A stretch of DNA of 64,000 nucleotides from positions 62,001 to 126,000 of the IMG/VR virus record IMGVR_UViG_3300034063_001054; one strand, given 5' to 3'. The notes beneath the pieces were generated by a model, which worked only from the letters and a program-made list of their open reading frames with translations, ran no database searches and had not been told where the DNA came from. A program made the translations under genes and the position numbers. This DNA is from a virus. Below, in pieces: positions 49,897-58,881 of the stretch; within the stretch, counting starts at the first letter, position 1, and each line of letters starts with the position of its first letter.

Positions 49897-51026
49897 TATC
49901 CTCTAATAAATCTAATAAAGAGATTATCAGCAACTGCTTCAAAAAAATAATTGTTATTGTAATGTTTTTGTCCTTGAAATGTTCCCGTTATAATTGACCC
50001 AATGTAATTTCCATTTATATCCCAATTATTTGTGTCATCTAATAAATTGGCAATAGTTCCACCTGAAGTTATATATGCTGGTATAATATCGGCACTTGCT
50101 GAAATAGTACCACCTGAATTAACTTGAACCATTCTATCTGTTGAACCAGCCAATCCTGATGAAGAAATAGTACCATTCAAAGCGGATGTTCCCGTTACAA
50201 TTAAATTCCCAGTAATACTTGTATTACCATTTACTGTCCAACCTGTGACACTATTAATACTTGCGGTTAGAGTTGAACCACTATTCCTTGATATTGTGAA
50301 TGTATTATTAGAATATGTAAATCCAGTAACAAATGTATCAAAAGAAGAAATACCTGAAACATTGAATGTTCCCCCAGTATTATTTGTAAAAACAATACTT
50401 CCACCACTAAATGTACCGCCAGTTACAAAAACATCTCGTGGTAAATTTTGATATGTTGTTGCAGATATTGTTGAAGCCGAAATTCCTGCTGTTGAAACAA
50501 TATTGAATGTTATTGAAGATAATGCACCAGATAATGATATTGATGATAAAGTTGCTGTTATGTTGGGTTGATTCTCATTTTGGGAAATGATTAACGATGT
50601 TCCACTAAATGTTGCACCAGTCACATATGTATCAGTCAATCCACTTAAACCACTTCCATCCCCAAAAAAAGTTCCTCCACTTATTGTATTTGCTGTTAGT
50701 CCATCCAAAAAAATAGTCGCACCTGACACAGTACCACCAGTAAATGTTCCACTACCACCACCTGAATTAAAAATAGACCAATCAGATAATGTATTTGTCC
50801 AAGGTGGTAAGTTTAATTTATAATAGGTCGTACCTCCACCTATACCCACAACCATACCAGCTCTTCTTCTCAAAGTTGGTATGTTATTTAAATCACTTAA
50901 TAAATCAACATTTCTTAATCCATCAATACCATATAAGGGGTCTATCACCGGATATGTATCCGTTGTATCACTCGGAGAAATAAAACCAAAAACCTCAACA
51001 CCCCCTGATAAACTAAATGAACCCAT
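49896..51026 (-). CDS. Fibre protein with the shared 40-residue module
   Basis: A 376-aa protein, MGSFSLSGGVEVFGFISPSD. Residues ~40-95 repeat the base seen in the other fibres (RRRAGMVVGIGGGTTYYKLN, compared with GRRKQGMLVYVKEVDQVYQY in the 1,032-aa fibre). Residues ~180-225 contain ISASTISATTYQNLPRDVF and FTNNTGGTFNVSG, the module shared with two other fibres. The C-terminus has GTFQGQKHYNNNYFFEAV. It overlaps the next gene by 1 nt. It may share a baseplate attachment site with the long fibre. Confidence 0.62.
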   Translation of the reverse strand: MGSFSLSGGVEVFGFISPSDTTDTYPVIDPLYGIDGLRNVDLLSDLNNIPTLRRRAGMVVGIGGGTTYYKLNLPPWTNTLSDWSIFNSGGGSGTFTGGTVSGATIFLDGLTANTISGGTFFGDGSGLSGLTDTYVTGATFSGTSLIISQNENQPNITATLSSISLSGALSSITFNIVSTAGISASTISATTYQNLPRDVFVTGGTFSGGSIVFTNNTGGTFNVSGISSFDTFVTGFTYSNNTFTISRNSGSTLTASINSVTGWTVNGNTSITGNLIVTGTSALNGTISSSGLAGSTDRMVQVNSGGTISASADIIPAYITSGGTIANLLDDTNNWDINGNYIGSIITGTFQGQKHYNNNYFFEAVADNLFIRFIRG

Positions 51027-51039
51027 TATTATTTAATTT

Positions 51040-52005
51040 TTAAGGACATAACCACACACTCACACTTGCAACAAATGGGAAGAATGTCCTATATACATTG
51101 TATGTTATGCTAAACCCATTAGCGTCTACTATAATTATCGTACCTATGTTATTAAATGGTATTAAACTACCTAAACATCCCGCACTACTATCTCTAAACT
51201 CACTTGGTTGTGTTAAACCAGTTGGTATTAAAATATATCCATAATCACCACTTGAACCACTTGGCAGTACAACAGCACTATTAACAGGATTACTTGTATA
51301 ACCACTAGTTAATCCACTCGTTTCACCTGAAGTAATTGACGAACCACTGAACTTACCATAATATATTTTTGGTGATTCAGGTCCTAAAGGACTCACTGAA
51401 GGTGTTGGTGTCACAGTTGATGTTGGTGTAATCGTAGGTGTCACCGTTGGTGTTGTAGTAGGTGTAGTCGTTGGTGTCACCGTATTCGTTGGTGTATTAG
51501 TCGGTGTTATAGTAGGTGTAACTGTTGGTGTTGCCGTTGTTGGTGGTGTTTTAGTAGGTGTAGGTGTCGCAGTTGGTGTCTTACTTGGAGTTACACAAGG
51601 ATTTCTACTTGGTGTAACTGTTGGTGTAACAGATATCGTTGGTGTCGGTGTAAGTGTTTGTGTCGTTGTTGGTGTCGGAGTTGGTACTTTACAAGGGTCA
51701 TAACTCGGTGTTGGTGTGACAGTAGATGTCGGAGTTGGAGTTTGAGTCCTTGTAGGTGTAATAGTAGGTGTTGGGGTTGGTGTTGGCCTTGGTACATTCA
51801 AAATACTCAAACAATCACCACTCAATGATAAAATACTATAAGTCCCATAAATCTCTTGTGGAGGTGTCAATGTATTTGATGAAAATGTGTAAGGTAGAGT
51901 TTGAACCCCCAAGTTAAACACATTAGTAGTCCCTTGTGGTGTAAACACAATACTTGTTTGTTCCCCACTATAATTTATACTACTAATTGTTATTGATTGA
52001 CTCAT
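51040..52005 (-). CDS. Mucin-like Pro/Thr stalk protein
   Basis: A 321-aa protein. Residues ~1-70 are a small beta domain ([20 protein letters not shown]). Residues ~72-215 are a continuous Pro/Thr stalk of nearly 140 residues (for example [20 protein letters not shown]), broken by short Cys-Pro segments ([18 protein letters not shown]). The C-terminal ~105 residues are a beta domain starting [15 protein letters not shown], which resembles the end of the 417-aa stalk protein. The stalk is the longest in the window and would be a dense O-glycosylation target. It lies in the array with 13-17 nt spacing. Confidence 0.62.
   Translation of the reverse strand: MSQSITISSINYSGEQTSIVFTPQGTTNVFNLGVQTLPYTFSSNTLTPPQEIYGTYSILSLSGDCLSILNVPRPTPTPTPTITPTRTQTPTPTSTVTPTPSYDPCKVPTPTPTTTQTLTPTPTISVTPTVTPSRNPCVTPSKTPTATPTPTKTPPTTATPTVTPTITPTNTPTNTVTPTTTPTTTPTVTPTITPTSTVTPTPSVSPLGPESPKIYYGKFSGSSITSGETSGLTSGYTSNPVNSAVVLPSGSSGDYGYILIPTGLTQPSEFRDSSAGCLGSLIPFNNIGTIIIVDANGFSITYNVYRTFFPFVASVSVWLCP
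51385..51790 (-). repeat. Long Pro/Thr stalk repeat
   Basis: About 400 nt of degenerate GGTGTNGTNGTNGGTGT units on the plus strand coding for T-P-T repeats on the minus strand. The near-identical DNA at the other stalks makes these places likely recombination points. Confidence 0.8.
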
Positions 52006-52022
52006 ACTATAATTACATATTT

Positions 52023-54173
52023 TTAATTTATTGTGAATGTGAAATCATCAGGTTCACAAACTATTGTTGAACAATCAGGACAATCAGGATTAAACATTTG
52101 AAACTGAGTTTTTAACAAATTGAAGTTATGTTTCACTTCTGGTGCTGATAATGGAGTAACATACATTCTCAATTGAGATATTGCCCCCTCAAATGTACCA
52201 GCAAAGTTTTGTTCAATTAATATATTTGTATTTAACCCACTCAATGTTGTTCCACTTAAATCATTAATTGGAAAACATTCAGGGTCTTGTTGATAAGGAC
52301 CATCAGGATTACTTAATGATGTAAATGTTAAGTTCTCCCTCAATCCTTGTGTACCACCACCCCAAGATATATTAAATGGAACACCAACTTGTTTTTCTTT
52401 ATCAGTGTTCAAAGCTCTAGGTATAATCTCCTCAAAGTCCTCTATTGTATAAAATATCTTACCATTAACATAAATCTTCAACCTACCTTTTCTATATTTA
52501 CCCTCTTGTAACCACTTCTCATTCAAGTTAATCAACTCAACTTGTAAAGCAGTTTCATTTCTTGTGTATGGTGGAGCAATCAACGATACAGAATTATTTA
52601 CCAATCCCTCCAAAAATAACTTTTTAGTTATGTCACCCAATCCACCTCTCCAATATAAATCACACTCATCCAAGAAATTATATCTTTCCCAAACAACATC
52701 AACCTGAAACCAATGTTCCAAATCCAACCAAGCAGGATTTACTTGTAAACAAGTTGGATATATCGGTGGTGTACATATTTCTGTTATTGTATAACCAGTT
52801 GTATATGTAATACCAGTTGTACAAGTACCCGTAGTTTCACATCCACCTGTAAATCTTAAAAATCTAATCCCAATACCAGGATTCTTAGGGTCACCACATA
52901 ATTTTATGGCCAAAGCATTCGACATTGTATCCAACAATGGATTCTTCTCGCAAGTGTCCTCAATAGATGTAAACCCTGATGTCGTACAATCATTACAAGA
53001 CGAACAATCATTACAATTTGTACAAGTAGGTGTACAAGTTGTTTGTGGTGGGAAAGGATTACAAGATGGTGTTGGACTTGGTGTTGGTGTAGGTGTCGGA
53101 GTTACTGGTATAGTAACATCACAAGTATGTGTTTGACATTCCCATCCACAAGTTTGACAAGCCAACTCATTACATCCACAACCACAACTAATCTTTGTTT
53201 CAGGGTGACCACCACACTTATCACATCCGTAATTGACATGAGGGTCGTGTACACCATTTACTGAACGAGGGGGATAAACATATATACATCTACTATTTGT
53301 AATGTTGTAATTACAACAAGCACAAGTTTGAAGTTTAGTTAAACCTGATGTTACTCTTGTATAACCTGAATCACAAATAGGACTTCCATCTGCGTGGTGA
53401 TAGAATTTGTTTTCGGCTCTTGTTCCTATGTAAAAGAATATATTTTTATTGTTTGGATATATTTCATTTAGGGTTGTTTCACCAGTTGTACCTGAAAACT
53501 CATTTGTTAATCTTGGTTTCAAAAGTAATTCAACAGCCCATCCCTTGTTCATTCGTTCAGGGAAAATATTGTAGTCGTAACCAAATAACTTATAAAAACC
53601 TTGATAAAACCCACCATATAATTCGTGGTATCTTCCGACATATGGACTTTCCTTACTTACAACTTCATACAAAATATTTTTATCGAAACCTGAAAATCTC
53701 AAGTTGGTAGATGTAAATCCTGTAACTTGGTGTAACTTCAATCTTCTATCAAAATACAATCTGTTGAATTCTAAATTACTTGGCAATAGACCATCTGTGA
53801 AAACAATAGTTTGTGCTGACATACCAGTAACCAAACCATTGTCAATTCCTGTCAAACCAATGTCACAAGATGAACCTGACAATTGACAACTTAAAACTTC
53901 ATTTTTTGGGTTATAGTAGTTTTCAGAAATAAAAACATTATTGAAATTATAATTTTTGTACGTCAAAATTAAATTTTGAGTGGATGCCGTACTATTAATA
54001 TCAAAATAAAAAGGTAATCTGTTACCATATGTTTGAGCAATCAAATATGGTGAAAAAACAACCTCTTGGTTAAAATTTACTTCATCAGAAGTAAGAGACA
54101 TATCTTGTGTCTCCAATGATAGCTTCAAAAACCAATTTGATGGGTTAAACTGATTTATGTTTTGATATGACAT
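52023..54173 (-). CDS. Cysteine-rich virion protein with LamG-like C-terminus
   Basis: A 716-aa protein heading the array. Residues ~1-265 are strand-rich ([40 protein letters not shown]). Residues ~270-480 hold about 27 Cys in CxxC and CxC pairs ([52 protein letters not shown]) split by a short [13 protein letters not shown] stalk. The last ~230 residues resemble a concanavalin/LamG fold ([40 protein letters not shown]). The Cys pattern could bind zinc in the reducing host cell or form disulphides outside; which is unknown. A TATTTAT lies 11 nt upstream. Fibre base or attachment protein is the likely role. Confidence 0.6.
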   Translation of the reverse strand: MSYQNINQFNPSNWFLKLSLETQDMSLTSDEVNFNQEVVFSPYLIAQTYGNRLPFYFDINSTASTQNLILTYKNYNFNNVFISENYYNPKNEVLSCQLSGSSCDIGLTGIDNGLVTGMSAQTIVFTDGLLPSNLEFNRLYFDRRLKLHQVTGFTSTNLRFSGFDKNILYEVVSKESPYVGRYHELYGGFYQGFYKLFGYDYNIFPERMNKGWAVELLLKPRLTNEFSGTTGETTLNEIYPNNKNIFFYIGTRAENKFYHHADGSPICDSGYTRVTSGLTKLQTCACCNYNITNSRCIYVYPPRSVNGVHDPHVNYGCDKCGGHPETKISCGCGCNELACQTCGWECQTHTCDVTIPVTPTPTPTPSPTPSCNPFPPQTTCTPTCTNCNDCSSCNDCTTSGFTSIEDTCEKNPLLDTMSNALAIKLCGDPKNPGIGIRFLRFTGGCETTGTCTTGITYTTGYTITEICTPPIYPTCLQVNPAWLDLEHWFQVDVVWERYNFLDECDLYWRGGLGDITKKLFLEGLVNNSVSLIAPPYTRNETALQVELINLNEKWLQEGKYRKGRLKIYVNGKIFYTIEDFEEIIPRALNTDKEKQVGVPFNISWGGGTQGLRENLTFTSLSNPDGPYQQDPECFPINDLSGTTLSGLNTNILIEQNFAGTFEGAISQLRMYVTPLSAPEVKHNFNLLKTQFQMFNPDCPDCSTIVCEPDDFTFTIN

Positions 54174-54184
54174 TCTTTTTTAGA

Positions 54185-54211
54185 ATAAATACTTTGATAC
54201 GAAGTATTTAT
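54185..54211. promoter_or_regulatory. Divergent TATTTAT pair
   Basis: Minus-strand copy at 54185-54191, 11 nt before ATG 54173; plus-strand copy at 54205-54211, 15 nt before ATG 54227. The two copies lie in a 53-nt divergent gap, arranged as at 33111-33137. Confidence 0.6.
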
Positions 54212-54226
54212 TAAGAAAAATTACTA

Positions 54227-55027
54227 ATGAACAAATTCAGAAAAGAATATTTCAATGACCATTATCACTTCATTATCGAAGGTGATGGGGAAAACTTTTC
54301 GTTGACCTATACAACCTACAATTTATTAACTGAAGACAAAAAACCAACTAAGAAAAAATTTAAAAAAGAAAACTTAAAAAATGTTGTCAGTAAAGTTGAA
54401 AAAATAACCAAATCAAGAAAAAAATATTCCAAAAAAGAAATAGATGAGTTGATTGACACTGATGGTACTTTTTTAAGTTCTAAGATTCCTTTTTTGAATC
54501 AGTATCTTACACCTAAAAAAACTATGGACCAAACAGTGGTTGCTGCAAGAATATCAAACGACCCAGTTACAAGAGGATATCGTGTTTATTATGGTGAAAG
54601 TGAAAATAAAGATGGTGAAGTTATTGACGAAGAAAATATGTCCGATGCTTTTGGATATGAAGAAACTAAAAATAAGGATTTCAAAGAAACACTTAAAACT
54701 TTTAAGAAGATGGGTGTGGAAGACCCTGAAGAAAGAATTCAAAGAACAAAACAACTAGGTAAAATTCCAAATGTAAAAAAAAGAAAAGGAAAATTAAAAC
54801 AAAGATTGACCGAAAAAGAAATTGAAGAAGAAAAGAAAAACAAAATGGTTAAAATGGTCGAAGATATTATAACTAATAAGTTGGGGGGTAGTGATGGTGA
54901 AGTTATTGAGAAAGTTGATAGTTTATCTAAAATTTTAATTAAGAACTTAGAAAGTATCAAAAAATTAGCAAAAAAAGAAGGTATAAGTTTGAATAAACTA
55001 ATTAATGTTTTGAAAAAAAGTGAATAA
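54227..55027 (+). CDS. Lysine-rich coiled-coil protein, unknown
   Basis: A 266-aa protein, very rich in Lys and Glu. N-terminal ~35 residues form a strand unit (HYHFIIEGDGENFSLTYTTY). The middle has DQTVVAARISNDPVTRGYRV and acidic loops; residues ~185-265 are a long helix (EKEIEEEKKNKMVKMVEDII, ending LAKKEGISLNKLINVLKKSE). It begins a plus-strand operon of five small proteins and overlaps the next start. Such Lys/Glu-rich helical proteins near head genes are often scaffold or internal core components, but no family was recognised. Confidence 0.55.
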   Translation: MNKFRKEYFNDHYHFIIEGDGENFSLTYTTYNLLTEDKKPTKKKFKKENLKNVVSKVEKITKSRKKYSKKEIDELIDTDGTFLSSKIPFLNQYLTPKKTMDQTVVAARISNDPVTRGYRVYYGESENKDGEVIDEENMSDAFGYEETKNKDFKETLKTFKKMGVEDPEERIQRTKQLGKIPNVKKRKGKLKQRLTEKEIEEEKKNKMVKMVEDIITNKLGGSDGEVIEKVDSLSKILIKNLESIKKLAKKEGISLNKLINVLKKSE

Positions 55028-55490
55028 AGATTTATACGGCAAAAAAATAGAATTACCTGAAGACGTTATTGTTTATCTTAAACAATGTAATGATAATGCT
55101 ATTGGTGCCGATGAAAGTACAGAAGGATTTAGAAGAAATAGAGAACTCAGAGATACCGGATTTGTAACATATCAACAACTCAAAAGAATGAAGAACTTCT
55201 TTGATAATTTTAACGGACATCAGAATGATTTACCTTTTATTTTAAATGGTGGTCACTATGTTAAAGGTTGGGTAAATAATATGTTGAAATCGATGAGAGA
55301 TGATATTTCATTAGGAAAAGAAATAAAATCAGTTGTTTTACCAAATCAATACATACAACCACATCAAAAAAATAATCTCACAACAACTAATAGACCAAGT
55401 AAAAGTCATTCAAATACCTTGGAAAAATATAATTTACAAGTAACTGAAGACCTTAAAAGGATAAATGATTTAATAAAAAAATTAATTTAA
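55020..55490 (+). CDS. Unknown protein of the small-protein operon
   Basis: A 156-aa protein from GTG 55020, overlapping the upstream stop by 8 nt, a translational-coupling arrangement that supports the GTG start. It reads MNKDLYGKKIELPEDVIVYL, with GADESTEGFRRNRELRDTGF, then VTYQQLKRMKNFFDNFNGHQ and GGHYVKGWVNNMLKSMRDDI. It is helical with a conserved-looking middle. It looks like phage proteins found beside head genes, but I cannot name the family. The tail is basic and ends in a helix (LKRINDLIKKLI). Confidence 0.55.
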   Translation: MNKDLYGKKIELPEDVIVYLKQCNDNAIGADESTEGFRRNRELRDTGFVTYQQLKRMKNFFDNFNGHQNDLPFILNGGHYVKGWVNNMLKSMRDDISLGKEIKSVVLPNQYIQPHQKNNLTTTNRPSKSHSNTLEKYNLQVTEDLKRINDLIKKLI

Positions 55491-55491
55491 T

Positions 55492-55785
55492 ATGGCTCAA
55501 GTAGAACCTTTAAGTTTTGCACAACCTGATAATGAGTTGTCAAGAATCGCTGAAGCTGAAAGAAAAAAACTTTTTCCCAAAAATGATTATGCAACGAATA
55601 ATCAATATTCTTCAGTTAATCCAAATGCTTTATCTGATGGTGACGAAAAAGGTAGAGGTACTGGTAATTTCTTAGATGTTTATAATCAAAACATTGGAAC
55701 TCGTACTGACATTGTTGAAAGAAAAAATGAAATCAAAGTGAACGAGTATCAAGTAAACAAACCTTATACAACTCCACCAGCGTAA
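55492..55785 (+). CDS. Small virion-type protein, unknown
   Basis: A 97-aa hydrophilic protein, MAQVEPLSFAQPDNELSRIA, with an Asn/Ser/Gly-rich middle and a Tyr-Gln-Val-Asn-Lys-Pro end. It is likely disordered. It starts 1 nt after the previous stop and its stop overlaps the next ATG (TAATG), so it is part of a coupled operon. No motif allows a function call. Confidence 0.5.
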   Translation: MAQVEPLSFAQPDNELSRIAEAERKKLFPKNDYATNNQYSSVNPNALSDGDEKGRGTGNFLDVYNQNIGTRTDIVERKNEIKVNEYQVNKPYTTPPA

Positions 55786-56168
55786 TGAAACTTTACAACA
55801 TAACCAAAAATCTTATTTTAGAAGTAGCTTCTATCGAATCCGTAATTAACTCAATTAGAAATAAAAATAGAGTTATTATTTATTATGATGGAGAAGAACC
55901 AGGTGGACGTGGTTTAAGAGAAATCGAACCCGTATGTTTTGGTTATTCAAAAAAAGGTAATCCAGTTCTTAGAGCTTGGGATTTGGAGGGAGCTTCCCAT
56001 AGAGGATTCAAAGGAGAAAAACCACTACCAAGTTGGCGACTTTTTAGATTGGATAGGATTATGTCATTAACACCAACAGGAAATAATTTTGAAACTCCTA
56101 GACCCAACTATAATCCAAGTGGAGACAAATCTATGAATAGAGTTATAATAAATGCCAAATTTGATTAA
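55785..56168 (+). CDS. WYL-domain protein with leader peptide
   Basis: A 127-aa protein. Residues ~20-100 match a WYL domain: NKNRVIIYYDGEEPGGRGLR, the 'r.IeP' strand (EIEPVCFGYSKKGNPVLRAW) and WRLFRLDRIMSLTPTG, where the last Arg-Leu-Asp-Arg-Ile is typical of the family. WYL domains bind nucleic acids or nucleotide ligands and control defence and repair regulators; here the domain stands alone without a DNA-binding HTH. The leader MKLYNITKNLILEVASIE carries an I-L-E, compatible with T4-type capsid targeting and cleavage. It overlaps the stop of the upstream gene. It may be an injected modulator of host regulation (inference). Confidence 0.75.
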   Translation: MKLYNITKNLILEVASIESVINSIRNKNRVIIYYDGEEPGGRGLREIEPVCFGYSKKGNPVLRAWDLEGASHRGFKGEKPLPSWRLFRLDRIMSLTPTGNNFETPRPNYNPSGDKSMNRVIINAKFD

Positions 56169-56177
56169 AAATATTAT

Positions 56178-56783
56178 ATGAACGAAAATGATTTAATGAA
56201 CAAATTAGCTATATCTAAAAAGATTATGGAACGTCATAATCAGACCCCTAGAAATACAAATGGTGGGGGTAATATGAATTTTGATACTAATGTAAGAGAA
56301 TTTGACGTACCACAAGCTAAATTCAACATACCTCAGGAATTTATGGGTGTTAATGAATCTAAACAACAAATACCACAACACACAAATACAAAGGATAGAA
56401 TTCTATCATCTAAATTACCTGATGAAATTAAAAGATTAATGATTGAACATCCAATCAATCAACCAAACAATATGGGTGGTGGGGGTTCAGTTTTAAGTAA
56501 TGAATTGGTTGAAAAAGCAGCAAGATTAATGAACAATGACATTGCTAATAATGTTAATCCATACCAACCAAAAAAAGTTGTACAAGAAACGAAATCACAG
56601 AATGTAACATCCAACTTGGATAAAAATGTTCTAAAAGATTTAATTAGAGAAACTATCGAAGAAGTGTTAGGTGAAAATGGTCTGTTAGTTGAAAGTACAA
56701 ATAAAACAAATGATATGTTCCAATTTAAAGTTGGAAGTCACATTTTCGAAGGAAAAGTAACACGTATTAAAAAAGTTAAATAA
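56178..56783 (+). CDS. Unknown hydrophilic protein, head-core-like
   Basis: A 201-aa protein, MNENDLMNKLAISKKIMERH. Its first half is Asn/Gln-rich and probably disordered. Residues ~150-200 hold a helix LKDLIRETIEEVLGENGLLV and then a strand pair ending FKVGSHIFEGKVTRIKKVK. The 'F.v....i.eGkv.rikk' end recurs in proteins beside head genes of T4-like marine phages, as I recall, but a family name is uncertain. It is the last gene of the operon and is followed by a strong terminator. Confidence 0.5.
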   Translation: MNENDLMNKLAISKKIMERHNQTPRNTNGGGNMNFDTNVREFDVPQAKFNIPQEFMGVNESKQQIPQHTNTKDRILSSKLPDEIKRLMIEHPINQPNNMGGGGSVLSNELVEKAARLMNNDIANNVNPYQPKKVVQETKSQNVTSNLDKNVLKDLIRETIEEVLGENGLLVESTNKTNDMFQFKVGSHIFEGKVTRIKKVK

Positions 56784-56807
56784 TTTATTTTTTTCATAAT
56801 TCTTATT

Positions 56808-56853
56808 CCCCACATCCCCTGAAGAAATTCAAGTTGTGGGGTTTCGTTTTTTT
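56808..56853 (+). terminator. Terminator after small-protein operon
   Basis: CCCCACA and TGTGGGG form the outer stem, with an inner TGAA-GAAA-TTCA hairpin, followed by TTTCGTTTTTTT. Confidence 0.8.
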
Positions 56854-56887
56854 AGAGGGTAATACTTTCCTTTTGACATAACGTTTA

Positions 56888-56894
56888 TATTTAT
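56888..56894 (+). promoter_or_regulatory. TATTTAT element before second homing endonuclease
   Basis: The heptamer lies 21 nt before ATG 56916 and downstream of a terminator, so it should start the plus-strand operon that runs to the window end. Confidence 0.45.
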
Positions 56895-56915
56895 ATAATA
56901 TAAAATATATTGATT

Positions 56916-57674
56916 ATGGACATTGAAACTGAAAAATTTATAATAGAGGAATATAAAAAAGGGTTGGGTTCTGTAATGATTTCACGTAAAGTGGGGTTAT
57001 CTAAACCTACGATATTAGCTGTAATAAAAAAACACAAACTAACGAGGTATAAAGATAGATGTAAATGTTTAAAAATAAAAGAAGTTGGTGACAAATTTAC
57101 ATTATCATGGACGTGTAAGATGTGTAAAAACGAATTCCAAAAAACCTCGAAAAATAAATCCGTATTGTGTCGTAATTATTACAACTCAATAAAAAAAAGT
57201 AGTAATTGTAAATCTTGTAGTTTATTATTACAGAGAGGTAAAGGAAATCCTTTTTATGGGAAAAAACATAGTAAACAAACACTCGATTTAATTTCCAAAA
57301 AAATATCTGAAAATCCACCAAAACAAAGTTGTGTGTCTAAATTGGAAAAAAAATTGTTGAGTGAAATTAAAAATAGGGGAATAGATGCTAAAGGAACTGT
57401 GTCTATTGATAGATTTATATGTGATATTTTTATTGAAAAATACAATTTAATTATTGAATTTTATGGTGATTATTGGCATTGTAATCCCAAAAAATATAAA
57501 TCTGATTATTTTCACCCGCACAAAAAAAAGACAGCAAAAGAAATATGGGACGAGGATAAACTAAGAATTGATTATTTGAAAAAAATGGGTTATAATTTAG
57601 AAGTTATCTGGGAACGTGAATTCTCAGATGATAAAAAATTAAACAAAATTATTAAAAAATATGTCAAAAATTAG
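56916..57674 (+). CDS. Free-standing homing endonuclease with HTH, NUMOD3 and Vsr-like nuclease
   Basis: A 252-aa protein from ATG 56916; a TTG at 56910 would add two residues. Residues ~5-45 are a helix-turn-helix (YKKGLGSVMISRKVGLSKPT). Two Cys pairs follow (CKMC; CKSC). GNPFYGKKHSKQTLDLISKK is a NUMOD3 motif, a common DNA-binding piece of homing nucleases. The nuclease core is FICDIFIEKYNLIIEFYGDY followed by WHCNP and IWDEDKLRIDYLKKMGYNLE, the Vsr-like PD-(D/E)XK pattern. It sits between a terminator and the GT4 gene and its 3' end overlaps that gene by 14 nt. It is the second of three endonucleases here. Confidence 0.82.
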   Translation: MDIETEKFIIEEYKKGLGSVMISRKVGLSKPTILAVIKKHKLTRYKDRCKCLKIKEVGDKFTLSWTCKMCKNEFQKTSKNKSVLCRNYYNSIKKSSNCKSCSLLLQRGKGNPFYGKKHSKQTLDLISKKISENPPKQSCVSKLEKKLLSEIKNRGIDAKGTVSIDRFICDIFIEKYNLIIEFYGDYWHCNPKKYKSDYFHPHKKKTAKEIWDEDKLRIDYLKKMGYNLEVIWEREFSDDKKLNKIIKKYVKN

Positions 57675-58875
57675 AGTTCTAGTAACCCCCTCAGACACGA
57701 CCGGAGTTGGAAAATTCAGAAGTGTAGACCCCCATGTAATGTTACAAAATATGTATCCAGATGACTTCCACGTGGATATTGATTATCAACCTAGAATTAA
57801 TGATGTAAATTATTGGAAACAATATCAAATTGTTCATATACATAGGAATATTGGTAATAGTTACGAACATACACCAAGTATTATTAATTTTTTGAAATCA
57901 ATAGGTATTGTTGTTATTGTAGATTTGGATGATTATTGGTTACCAGGAAAGGAGCACCCAATTCATACATTGATTGTACAAGACAAAATCCATGAGAAAA
58001 TTATGGCAAATTTAAAAGTTGCAAGTTATGTTACTACAACTACAAATATCTTTGCTGATGAAATCAAAAAATTAAATAGAAATGTTGTCATTTTCCCAAA
58101 TGCAATCGACCCAACTGAAAGTCAATTTAAACAACCTACTGAGAAATCAGATAGAATAAGAATTGGTTGGTTAGGTGGTTCATCTCACTTACATGACTTG
58201 AAATTGTTAGAGGGATTTGTCTCAAAGAATATATCTTTGAAGGATAAGGTACAATATGTGTTGTGTGGTTTTGATACAAGAGGTACAATTACTGAAATAA
58301 ACCAACAAACAGGTGAAAAGAAACAAAGACCAATCAACCCTGACGAAACAGTTTGGGCGAGATATGAAGAAATTTTCACGAATAAATATGGTACAATTGA
58401 TGATAACTACAAACAATTTTTACTTCAGTTTAAAGAAGAAGAATACCCAAATATAAGTGATTTACCATATAGACGAGTTTGGACTAAACCAATCAATACT
58501 TATGCAACTAACTATTCAAAGTTTGATATATCAATGGCACCAATCAAAAACCATATATTCAATAGAGTAAAATCTCAACTGAAAGTTATTGAGGCTGGTT
58601 TTTATAAAAAAGCATTAATTGCATCTGAAGTAGGACCTTATACAATTGACCTCAAACACGCTTTAAGTTTTGGTAATTTTACTGATGGAAATGCTTTGTT
58701 AGTTAAGGAAGAAAGAAATCATAGTGATTGGGCAAAAAATATTAAATTTCTTGTAAATAATCCGAATTTAATCGTAGATTTGGGTGAGAGATTATATGAG
58801 TCAGTCAAAGACAAATATGATTTAAGAAATGTTACAAGAGATAGAGCTCAATGGTACAAATCACTAATTAAATAA
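57661..58875 (+). CDS. GT4-type glycosyltransferase
   Basis: A 404-aa protein. The start IRVLVTPSDTTGVGKFRSVD and IVHIHRNIGNSYEHTPSIIN, then VIVDLDDYWLPGKEHP, fit the first Rossmann lobe of a GT-B fold enzyme; the second lobe begins RIRIGWLGGSSHLHDLKLLE and ends KFDISMAPIKNHIFNRVKSQ, KVIEAGFYKKALIASEVGPY, the usual donor-binding E-x7-E-like region of GT4/group 1 transferases. It probably uses a nucleotide sugar to modify virion or host glycans. It starts within the endonuclease gene's last codons and is followed by the exonuclease after 6 nt. Confidence 0.82.
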   Translation: MSKIRVLVTPSDTTGVGKFRSVDPHVMLQNMYPDDFHVDIDYQPRINDVNYWKQYQIVHIHRNIGNSYEHTPSIINFLKSIGIVVIVDLDDYWLPGKEHPIHTLIVQDKIHEKIMANLKVASYVTTTTNIFADEIKKLNRNVVIFPNAIDPTESQFKQPTEKSDRIRIGWLGGSSHLHDLKLLEGFVSKNISLKDKVQYVLCGFDTRGTITEINQQTGEKKQRPINPDETVWARYEEIFTNKYGTIDDNYKQFLLQFKEEEYPNISDLPYRRVWTKPINTYATNYSKFDISMAPIKNHIFNRVKSQLKVIEAGFYKKALIASEVGPYTIDLKHALSFGNFTDGNALLVKEERNHSDWAKNIKFLVNNPNLIVDLGERLYESVKDKYDLRNVTRDRAQWYKSLIK

Positions 58876-58881
58876 AAATAT

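Noticed and set aside
54227-55027. Calling the Lys/Glu-rich protein a prohead scaffold
   Set aside because: Composition alone is not enough; no capsid or protease gene is in the window to support it, so it is left as unknown.
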